A DNA stretch of 37,822 nucleotides, taken from an uncultured Myxococcales bacterium. GTDB lineage: Bacteria; Myxococcota_A; Bradymonadia; UBA7976; UBA1532. Position numbers and translations under genes: made by a program. The stretch's first letter is position 1. Each line of letters starts with the position of its first letter. This document shows positions 9,179-17,347 of this stretch, in pieces. The notes under the pieces were generated by a model. That model did not search any database. It had not been told where the DNA came from and worked only from the letters and a program-made list of their open reading frames with translations. The DNA is taken from the NCBI GenBank assembly GCA_903847385.1, contig CAINDO010000077.1, positions 1 to 37,822 of the forward strand. Direction: 5' to 3'.

Positions 9179-9300
9179 CCGCCGTTGACCCCGATAGTTG
9201 ATGAATAGTACCCTTTGCGTTCGAACGGGGAACAAAAACCGAAGGTTCGCTCCAGGTAGTCATGCCCATCGAAAACGAGCGCAGTCAGGGGGAAGTGCGG

Positions 9301-12300
9301 ATGTCGAAATCAACGCAGTGGTCGCTGAAATGGGCGCTCGCCGGAGCCATGCTCGGCGTTGCCGCTCCCGCCGCAGCGCAGACGGTCGTCATCGTGCCGT
9401 ACGCGCAGCAGAATCCGGCGCTCCCGCACCCGGCCCACTCGGCCGCACCGATCACCCTCAAGGCGATCGTCCGGGACCTGCCGGTCAACTGCAACACGTA
9501 CAACGTGACCTGGGACATCAACCAGAACCAGAACTACAACGACGACGCGTCGGCGAACTACGGCCGGACGGGCACGACGCTGTGGGACATCGGCAAACCG
9601 TTCACGGTGCCGGTGGTCAATCGCGACCAGCGGATGTTCGTGGGCGTGCGGGTGCGCAACACCTGCACGAACGCCGACGTCTTCGGCTCGTTCCCGCTCT
9701 ACGTCTACGCGTTCCAGCCGTCGGGCGACCCGCGCAACTGGACGCAGTCGCAGATCGACGTCCTCGGCTCGATGGCCATCCAGGAGTCCCTCTGGTGGAT
9801 GCACCGCCAGACGTGGTTCTTCAACGGTGACCAGGGCGCCACGGGCGCCGCCATCGCCGCCCGCTATGGCCAGAGCTACATGTCGATGAACGGCCCGGGT
9901 ATGTGGGCCTTCACGATCAACGGCCACCTTCCCGCCTTCCCGCCGGGCAGCGTGAACGCCTTCAACCGCCCGCTCCCCAACGGGTGGCAGGCGGCGAACG
10001 ACGCCCGCTGGCGCAATGACCCCTACGCCGAGACGGTCATGCGCTGGTCCAACGACCTGACGCGCCAGGCCGCCGTCTGGGGCGCCATCGACGCCGCCGA
10101 GGAGTCGCTCCCCGCCGGCTATGCGGCCAACGGCGCCGTGCTGCAGCCGGCCCGAATCGCCGGCACGTCCGACAGCCGCGGTTGGCGCCTGGCCTGGGAG
10201 GACAGCGAGTCCTACGCCCAGGGCATGCAGCTCGGCGGCTACGCCACGACCCTCTCGGCCTTGGGTGGCGTGCCGATTCAGACCGGCAACGCCGCCGGCA
10301 ACAACTACGAGTGGCTCGTCCAGCAGGTCGTCGACTTCGTCGGTTCGATCCAGATCGACGGCGGCACGGGCATCGGCGGCTGGTACTACCACTACATCAA
10401 TGGCGCGGCGGACTGCGTCTACAACGACGGCTCCACGACCCAGTGGGCCCTGGTGGGCCTCGAGTCCGCCGAGGTCGCCGGCCGGCCCTTCGGCGTCATC
10501 GTCAACAACCGCCACAAGTACCGCGTCGCCGAGAGCCTGATCCGGATGATCGGCGCCGACGGCTCCGCGGGCTACCGCTGCGGGTACACGGACAACTTCC
10601 AGCTCACCGGCGGCGCCATCCTCGGCTCCCGCTGGCTGGGCATGCACACCTTCGCCGCCAACGACGGCGCCGTCCCGTTCCCCAACGAGGCCCCGGGTCG
10701 CACGAAGGGCGCGCTGCGCGGCATCTTCAACCGCTACCTGGACTTCACCCAGCGCATGTGGCGCTCCACCACGCTCCGCGCCCACGGCGGTGGTTGGGAG
10801 ACCCGCTTGTGGCGCAACGGCAACGCCTACTGCGACAACTACAACGCGGTCTACAACACCAACGACAACGCCGCCATCCGCTGCGGCAACACGTACGCGA
10901 TGTACTCCCACCAGAAGGGGTATCGGACGGGTACTCCGACGCAGGTGATCCAGCCGGGCAACGAGGTCGGGTACGACTGGTATCGCGACTTCCTCGTCTA
11001 CTACATCCGCGCCATGGACCGCGGCGTCGGCAACTACGCCACCTTCGGTCGCGTCATCGACAACTTCTGCGACGCCCACTCCGTGACCTGCAGCTACGGC
11101 GCGCCCTACATGTCCGCGGCGGCCGGCGGCCTGATCATCACGCCGACCCTCTTCAACCCGAAGCCCGTCGCCGTCGCCCGCGTGAACAACGACATCACGG
11201 CCACCGTGGTCGAAGGCTGCGCCGGCGGTAACAACGGCCGCGTCACCTTCACCCACAACGAGTCGTTCCACCCGAACCCCTCGGCGTCGATCCTCGCCTA
11301 CCAGTGGGACGTGGACGCGACCAACGGCCTGTGGTGGGTCACCGGCGCCGCGCCCGACTACCAGTCGGCGGACGGTCAGGCCGCGTTCACCTACACTTAC
11401 CCCCGCGCCGGCAACTACACGGCGACGCTCCGCGTGGTGGACAACGGCGTCGGCGCCGCGCAGCAGGTCGACGCCAAGACCGTCACCGTCACGGTGCAGG
11501 CCGGCGCGAACGTCGCCCCGAACGCCGCGGCCGGTGGGCCCTACGTGCTCGAGGTCGGCCAGCCGCTGACCCTCGCCGGCACGGCGTCGGACTCGAACGT
11601 GCTCTGCGGCCAGGCGCTCTCGGCGGCCTGGGACCTCAACAACGCCGGCACGTACAACGTGGCGGCCACCCTGCCCGCGAACCCGGCCAACGCCAACCTC
11701 GCGGTCGGCGGCGCCATCCCCTGGGCCTCGCTGCAGAACCTGCCCCGCGCGCCGCAGACCATCCCGGTCTGCCTCCGCGTGAACGACGGCGTCAGCCCCG
11801 CGGCGACGAACTGCACCACGATCACGATCTACCCGACCAACCCGGTCGCCGTCGGGGCGGGAACGCCGAACCCCGCCGCCTGCCAGCAGGACATCACGTT
11901 CAACGGCGCCAACAGCTACCACCCGAACCCGAACCGCACCATCGCCACCTGGCAGTGGGACGTCGACGGCAACGGGACCTACGACGGTGGCGGCGCCTCC
12001 CCGACCTTCACGTACCGCTACGCCGCCTTCGGGACCTACAACGTCACGCTGCGGGTGACGGACGACCTCGGCCGCACGGCGACGGTCGCCTTCCAGGTCC
12101 AGGTGAACCAGGGCAACCAGCCCCCGGTCGCCCGCACCTCGCGGGCGAACTACACCGTGCTCGAGGGTGACAACCTGCAGCTCGACGGCGCGGGCTCGAC
12201 GGACGCCAACGTGGCCTGCGGCGACGCCATCGCGGCCTTCGAGTGGGACATCAACGGCGACGGCGACTACGCCGACGCCGGCATCGACACCACGGGCAAT

Positions 12301-15300
12301 CGCCCGGTCATCGCCTGGGCCACCCTGAACAACCTGCGTAAGTTCGCCGACCCCGTCACGGGCCTGCCGAACAACACGATCACGCTGCGCGTCCGCGACA
12401 CCTTCGGCGCCACGTCGACGGTCAACGCCACGATCACCATCTACCAGGCCGCCCCGATCGCCACGGTCGTCCAGTCGCCGAACCCGGCGCCGATCAACCT
12501 GGTCACCGGCTTCTCGAGCCCGACCCTCAACGGCCAGGAGAGCCGCTCGCCGATTCCGGGCGTGACCATCGCCTCCTACGACTGGGACCTCGACGACAAC
12601 GCGCAGTTCGAGGTGTTGAACCAGCCCGCGGTCCAGTTCAACAAGGTCTTCAATCCCGTACCCCAGCCGAACGCCATCCCGCAGGTGTTCGTCCGCCTGC
12701 GCGTGACGGACAGCCAGGGGCGCCAGAGCACGGTGCGCTACCAGGTCATCTACCGCGTGCCGCCCACGCCCCCGACGGCGGACGCCGACCCGACGTCCCC
12801 GCCGGAGCGCAACTACCACATCCTGCTCGGGCAGGGCGTGACGTTCGACCCCCGCCAGTCCTTCGACCCGGACACGCGTGACTTCGGCGACTACATCCGG
12901 ACCTACCGTTGGGACATCAACGCCAACGTGAACAACCCGGTGTTCGAGCGCACCATCAACGACGCCAACGGCCAGCAGCAGAACGTGCTCCTGAACCTGA
13001 CGGCGAACGAGCTGGCGACGATGGGCGTCAACGCGCCGGGCCAGTACACCATCCTGCTCGAGGTCGAGGACACGACGAACCTGCGCAGCCGCGACACGGC
13101 GACGCTGTTCGTCTACGCGGCCAATCCGGTGGCCGTCGCGACGGCCAACCCGAACCCCGCCGCCTGCGGTGACCGCGTGACCTTCGATGGCACGCGCTCC
13201 GACCACCCCCACCCGGACGTCAACATCGTCTCCTGGGCCTGGGACCTCAACGGCGACGGCAACTACAACGACGCCCAGGGCGCCAACGTCTCCCAGAACT
13301 TCAACAGCTTCACCTTCCAGACGCCGATCCGCGTCGGCCTGCGCGTCACGGACAGCAACGGCAACGTCGGGACGACGCAGTTCGACCTCAACGTGAACCA
13401 GGGCAACCGCTCGCCGGTCGCCTCCCCCGGCGGTCCCTACACGATCGTCCGCGGCGACGCGCTCAGCCTCGACGGCCGGGCCTCTCTGGATCCCGACGCG
13501 GCCTGCGGCGACAGCATCACCGAGTACGCCTGGGACATCCGCAACGACAACACCTTCGAGTTCACCGGCGCCAACGCCGCCCAGCAGGCGGTCACGTGGG
13601 CCCAGCTCAACGCGGCCGGCGTCAACAACGTCGGCGTGTACACCGTGGCGCTCCGCGTCCGCGACCGCTTCGGCGTCACGGCGGTGAACACCGTCCAGCT
13701 CAACGTCATCAACGGCCCCGTCGCTTCCGCCACCGCCGTGCCCAACAGCGTGCCCTGCAACGCGGACGTCCTCTTCGACGGCCGCGCCAGCCGCACGGAC
13801 GCGCCGGCCAACGCCGCCAACCTGGCGATCGTCGCCTGGGAGTGGGACTTCGACAACAACGGGACCTACGAGACCTCGGGCCAGACCGTCACCCGCCCCG
13901 TCTCCGGCCTCGGCGCCTCGGTCACCGTCGGCTTCCGCGTCCGGGACGCCGCCGGCCACACCTCGACCGCTCAGGTCGTCGTGCAGCTCAACGTCCAGAA
14001 CGTCGCGCCGATCGCCAACGCCGGTGGCCCCTACGTCACCGGCCCCGTCGGCGGCGGCCAGTTCGCCCCGGTCACCCTCGACGGCCGCAACTCGACCGAC
14101 CCGAACCAGCCCTGCGACCAGCTCGTCGCCTATAAGTGGGACACGGACGGCGACAACCTCTTCGGCGCGGCGGACGTCAACGGCGCCAACGGCCGGGTCG
14201 GCAGCGACTACGAGGGCGCGACGGTCGCCAACTACCGCAACCCGCAGTGGGTGGTGAACAACCAGTACATCGTGAGCCTGATCGTCTGCGACTCGAAGAA
14301 CCCGCAGCTGTGCTCGCAGCCGACCCAGAGCGTCATCCGCGTCCTGGCCGAGGCCCCGCCCGTCGGCGAGATCACCTCGCCCCGCGCGAGCGACGTGAAC
14401 TTCTGCGCCGGGGCGAACCCCTTCAACGTCGCCTTCAACGTGGCCCACCCGCTCGGCGCCCAGGTCACCGTCACCGCCCGCGTCGGCGGCATGCAGGTCG
14501 CCGGTCCTCAGGTGGTCAACACGCTGGCCAACGGCAACCCGGTTCAGGGCACGATTCAGATCAACCCCGCCGCCGTGCCCGAAGGTCTGCGCTCCCTCGA
14601 GCTGGTGTTCCGCTCCGGCGTCGCCGCCGAGCAGATCGTGAACGCCGGTGGCAACATCCTCTTCGACCGCACCGCCCCCGCGGTCACCATCGGCGCTCAG
14701 CTGGCCGCCAACGCCTGCTACCCGCCGAACCAGGTGCCCGCGCCGACGGTGTCCGCCATGGACGCCGGCGATCCGAACGCCCGCGTGGACCAGACGACCG
14801 TGGCCAACGGCTGCGGCCAGACGCTCAACGTCACGGCCACGGACCGCTGCGGCAACGTCGGCTCGGCCTCCCGCGCCTACCTGCTCGCCATTCAGCCCAA
14901 CGTGACCATCAACGGCGCGGCCGAGGGCGCCCTCGTCGCTTCGGCCCAGCTCACGTGGGTGGTCGAGGGTCCGGCCGGCTGCGCCAGCCAGACGGCGGCG
15001 ACGCTGTCCCGCAACGGCGCCGCAGGCGCGGCGTACGCGGCGAACACGCTGGTCAACCAGCCCGGCGCCTACGCGCTCACGCTGAACGTCACCAACTGCG
15101 CCGGCGTGCAGCGTCAGGTCATCCGGAACTTCGTCGTCAACGGCCCCCCGGTCGCGGACGCCATCACCAACGGTCACGCCAACACGGATCCCATGCTCGC
15201 CGGCGCCTACCGCGTCGCCGAGGGTGGCGGTCTGCAGCTCGATGCCAGCGAGTCGCGTCCCCCCGAGGCCGGCGACTCCGTCACCGGCTACCGCTGGGAC

Positions 15301-17178
15301 TTCGGCAACAACAACACCTGGGACCTGCCCGCGGGTGGTGGTTACGCCAACGTCTCCACGGCGGCGTACCCGACCAACGACAACGGCGTGTTCCAGAACA
15401 AGGTCGAGGTCCGCGACAGCCTGAACTCGACCGCGCAGCAGGCCTTCCAGGTCACCGTCACGGACGTCTCCCCGACGGCCCGCCCCGGCGGCCCCTACAC
15501 GGTCGGACAGGGCGTCCAGCTCCTGCTCGACGGCTCGGGCACGACGGCGGGCCACCCCGTCGCCGACCCGATCGCGACCTACTCCTGGAACTTCGGTGAC
15601 GGCAGCCCCGTCGAAACCGGCCCGGCCGCCACCCACGCCCAGCGCAACCACACTTACGCGGAGAACGGCGTCTACAACGTGACGCTCACGGTGACCGACG
15701 AGGACAGCAACCACGTCGCCGGCACGATCGTCACCGTTCGCGACGTCGACGCCGTCATCCAGGGCATCGTGGTGCCCAACCCGGCCTACGAGATCGCCGG
15801 GATGCGCTTCCGCGTGAACGCCACCGCCGGCGCGCCGAACGACCCGATCACCCGCGCCGAGTGGGACTTCACCGGTGACGGCGTGGCCGAGATCGCCGGT
15901 CCGTGGCGGGCCAACCAGGAGGTCGTCTACGAGTTCGAGAACGAGGGCAACTACACGGTCTCCGTGAGGCTCTTCGACAAGGACTCCAACGTGGTCAGCG
16001 GCCAGGCCGTCCCCGTCCGCCGGATCACGATGGACGAGCTCCTGACCGTCGCCCAGGAGCGCGTGAGCGCCGTTCGCGCCGCGAACCCCGCCAACGCGCT
16101 CCCCGTCGTCCGCCTCGCCGGGACGGACGCCTTCATCAACAACGGTCACTGGGGTGAGCGGCACAACCGCCGCGGTGTGACGTGGCAGGCCTTCAGCTCG
16201 GTCACGTTCGACATCGCCCGGTCGCAGGCGGCGGGTGGCAACTTCCGCAACCTGCAGTGGGCGATGTCCCGCACGTTCCTGCGCGAGATCAACGCCTACC
16301 ACGACGCCGTCAACCTGGCGCCGCGGGACGCGAACGCGCAGAACTCCATCCGCAAGGCCGAGACGGACTACATCGCCAACATGTCGGCCATGTACAACCT
16401 CCCGAACTTCCGCGCGGACGTCAGCAGCCAGGGCAACGCCATCGTGGCGCGCGACTTCTTCGGTCTCGCCTACGAGGCGTACTTCTACCTGGCCGACGCG
16501 GCGGACGCCTGCAACCGGTTCAACCTGTTCGCGATGCCGGCCGTCATCGACATCAACCAGCGGGTGGCCCAGGCCAACGACGTGAACACGAACCTCGTGA
16601 CGGCGCTGACCGAGCTCCAGGCCGACCTGCAGGCCTATGTCAACGAGGGCAACCCGGCCGATGTCGGCCCCGGTCGGGCCGCCGTCAACACGGCGCTCAC
16701 CCTGCTCACCCAGCAGGTCATGCCGCTCGTTCGCCAGCGCATCGGCCTGGTCTGTGATGCCGGCATGTGCATCACGGACGTCGACGCCCTCCGCAACGAG
16801 CTGTACCTGATGGACCTCGTCAACGCGCTCTTCACGGCGCAGAGCCAGGGCGCCTACGTCCGCAACTGGCAGCACTGCATCATGCTGGCGGTGAAGTTCC
16901 GCATCGAGCTCTCGCTGCTCCGCGTGGACGCGGTCTGCGGCGCGTTCAACCCGGTGGCCCGCGAGGCGCGTCGCCAGCAGGCCATCGGCCTCGGCTTCAT
17001 CACGCAGTTCCGCTACGAAGAGGCCCTGCAGTTCTACGTGAGCAACGACATTCGCTGCCTCGTGATCCGCACCTACAACAACTGCCTCGTGGCCCGCGTG
17101 CGCAACGCCATGACCACCCCGCCGTTCCAGTACCCGGCCGGTCTGTGCCCGGGTGACGTCGCGCCTCCCCAGCCCTGA
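9301..17178 (+). CDS. Giant secreted multi-PKD protein with toroid-like N-terminal domain
   Basis: 2625 residues. ATG 9301 is chosen because AGGGGGA lies 7 nt upstream and a Sec signal peptide follows with AAA|Q cleavage after about residue 26. Residues about 27-620 look like an alpha/alpha toroid as in terpene cyclase/prenyltransferase-like folds: helical repeats and GGWYYHY followed by DGSTTQWALVGLESA (a GGW...TQWAL signature). No DxDD cyclase motif was seen. Ten PKD-like modules follow (W-D-[VILFT] cores at nt 11306, 11629, 11956, 12244, 12581, 12909, 13238, 13530, 13844, 14136), then a cysteine-containing non-PKD cassette (about 1685-1943) and three more PKD modules (15294, 15587, 15860). 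Residues about 2240-2625 are helical. Probably extracellular or surface-attached; no LPXTG, type IX or PEP-CTERM sorting signal is evident. It heads a probable operon with the two genes downstream. Function unknown; adhesion or polysaccharide binding is plausible. Confidence 0.92.
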   Translation: MSKSTQWSLKWALAGAMLGVAAPAAAQTVVIVPYAQQNPALPHPAHSAAPITLKAIVRDLPVNCNTYNVTWDINQNQNYNDDASANYGRTGTTLWDIGKPFTVPVVNRDQRMFVGVRVRNTCTNADVFGSFPLYVYAFQPSGDPRNWTQSQIDVLGSMAIQESLWWMHRQTWFFNGDQGATGAAIAARYGQSYMSMNGPGMWAFTINGHLPAFPPGSVNAFNRPLPNGWQAANDARWRNDPYAETVMRWSNDLTRQAAVWGAIDAAEESLPAGYAANGAVLQPARIAGTSDSRGWRLAWEDSESYAQGMQLGGYATTLSALGGVPIQTGNAAGNNYEWLVQQVVDFVGSIQIDGGTGIGGWYYHYINGAADCVYNDGSTTQWALVGLESAEVAGRPFGVIVNNRHKYRVAESLIRMIGADGSAGYRCGYTDNFQLTGGAILGSRWLGMHTFAANDGAVPFPNEAPGRTKGALRGIFNRYLDFTQRMWRSTTLRAHGGGWETRLWRNGNAYCDNYNAVYNTNDNAAIRCGNTYAMYSHQKGYRTGTPTQVIQPGNEVGYDWYRDFLVYYIRAMDRGVGNYATFGRVIDNFCDAHSVTCSYGAPYMSAAAGGLIITPTLFNPKPVAVARVNNDITATVVEGCAGGNNGRVTFTHNESFHPNPSASILAYQWDVDATNGLWWVTGAAPDYQSADGQAAFTYTYPRAGNYTATLRVVDNGVGAAQQVDAKTVTVTVQAGANVAPNAAAGGPYVLEVGQPLTLAGTASDSNVLCGQALSAAWDLNNAGTYNVAATLPANPANANLAVGGAIPWASLQNLPRAPQTIPVCLRVNDGVSPAATNCTTITIYPTNPVAVGAGTPNPAACQQDITFNGANSYHPNPNRTIATWQWDVDGNGTYDGGGASPTFTYRYAAFGTYNVTLRVTDDLGRTATVAFQVQVNQGNQPPVARTSRANYTVLEGDNLQLDGAGSTDANVACGDAIAAFEWDINGDGDYADAGIDTTGNRPVIAWATLNNLRKFADPVTGLPNNTITLRVRDTFGATSTVNATITIYQAAPIATVVQSPNPAPINLVTGFSSPTLNGQESRSPIPGVTIASYDWDLDDNAQFEVLNQPAVQFNKVFNPVPQPNAIPQVFVRLRVTDSQGRQSTVRYQVIYRVPPTPPTADADPTSPPERNYHILLGQGVTFDPRQSFDPDTRDFGDYIRTYRWDINANVNNPVFERTINDANGQQQNVLLNLTANELATMGVNAPGQYTILLEVEDTTNLRSRDTATLFVYAANPVAVATANPNPAACGDRVTFDGTRSDHPHPDVNIVSWAWDLNGDGNYNDAQGANVSQNFNSFTFQTPIRVGLRVTDSNGNVGTTQFDLNVNQGNRSPVASPGGPYTIVRGDALSLDGRASLDPDAACGDSITEYAWDIRNDNTFEFTGANAAQQAVTWAQLNAAGVNNVGVYTVALRVRDRFGVTAVNTVQLNVINGPVASATAVPNSVPCNADVLFDGRASRTDAPANAANLAIVAWEWDFDNNGTYETSGQTVTRPVSGLGASVTVGFRVRDAAGHTSTAQVVVQLNVQNVAPIANAGGPYVTGPVGGGQFAPVTLDGRNSTDPNQPCDQLVAYKWDTDGDNLFGAADVNGANGRVGSDYEGATVANYRNPQWVVNNQYIVSLIVCDSKNPQLCSQPTQSVIRVLAEAPPVGEITSPRASDVNFCAGANPFNVAFNVAHPLGAQVTVTARVGGMQVAGPQVVNTLANGNPVQGTIQINPAAVPEGLRSLELVFRSGVAAEQIVNAGGNILFDRTAPAVTIGAQLAANACYPPNQVPAPTVSAMDAGDPNARVDQTTVANGCGQTLNVTATDRCGNVGSASRAYLLAIQPNVTINGAAEGALVASAQLTWVVEGPAGCASQTAATLSRNGAAGAAYAANTLVNQPGAYALTLNVTNCAGVQRQVIRNFVVNGPPVADAITNGHANTDPMLAGAYRVAEGGGLQLDASESRPPEAGDSVTGYRWDFGNNNTWDLPAGGGYANVSTAAYPTNDNGVFQNKVEVRDSLNSTAQQAFQVTVTDVSPTARPGGPYTVGQGVQLLLDGSGTTAGHPVADPIATYSWNFGDGSPVETGPAATHAQRNHTYAENGVYNVTLTVTDEDSNHVAGTIVTVRDVDAVIQGIVVPNPAYEIAGMRFRVNATAGAPNDPITRAEWDFTGDGVAEIAGPWRANQEVVYEFENEGNYTVSVRLFDKDSNVVSGQAVPVRRITMDELLTVAQERVSAVRAANPANALPVVRLAGTDAFINNGHWGERHNRRGVTWQAFSSVTFDIARSQAAGGNFRNLQWAMSRTFLREINAYHDAVNLAPRDANAQNSIRKAETDYIANMSAMYNLPNFRADVSSQGNAIVARDFFGLAYEAYFYLADAADACNRFNLFAMPAVIDINQRVAQANDVNTNLVTALTELQADLQAYVNEGNPADVGPGRAAVNTALTLLTQQVMPLVRQRIGLVCDAGMCITDVDALRNELYLMDLVNALFTAQSQGAYVRNWQHCIMLAVKFRIELSLLRVDAVCGAFNPVAREARRQQAIGLGFITQFRYEEALQFYVSNDIRCLVIRTYNNCLVARVRNAMTTPPFQYPAGLCPGDVAPPQP
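11170..14340 (+). repeat. Five tandem two-PKD super-repeats inside the giant secreted protein
   Basis: PKD modules alternate between an A type (PNPAAC start, S-x-HPNP before the W-D core) and a B type (GGPY start, CGD-x-I before the core, an inserted I-x-WA-x-L helix). The A-B pair recurs about every 606-657 nt. Some short DNA stretches are identical between units, for example GTGAACCAGGGCAACC at 12103 and 13393. Confidence 0.75.
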
Positions 17179-17256
17179 TCGCCCGCTCTCCGGCGCATCC
17201 CCCCGCGCCGCGTCGCCCCCCTCCCCGCCTCAGCCTCACAATCCAACGCGCCGACC

Positions 17257-17295
17257 TTGGAATCACCCGGTCACACCGGTTAGTCTGTCAACCGG
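17257..17295 (+). promoter_or_regulatory. Weak promoter candidate with CCGGTT/AACCGG inverted repeat
   Basis: TTGGAA (17257-17262) and TAGTCT (17281-17286) are 18 bp apart in the 169-bp gap ahead of the second PKD gene. CCGGTT (17276-17281) and AACCGG (17290-17295) form an inverted repeat across the -10. This could be an internal promoter or an mRNA hairpin. Confidence 0.25.
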
Positions 17296-17347
17296 CGTCG
17301 CTCGGTCTGTGATGCCGCTCCACTCAAGTTCATCGGGGGCTGACAGC

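Noticed and set aside
9141-9180. Sigma-54 promoter
   Set aside because: GG and GC pairs exist but not at the required 10-bp spacing.
11170-14340. CRISPR or non-coding tandem repeat
   Set aside because: The repetition is at module scale in a continuous reading frame, with divergent DNA and no short regular direct repeats.
9310-16875. 2521-codon open frame on the minus strand
   Set aside because: Long only because the opposite PKD gene is GC-biased at third codon positions; its sequence is repetitive Val/Gly/Arg/Asp with no signal peptide or motif.
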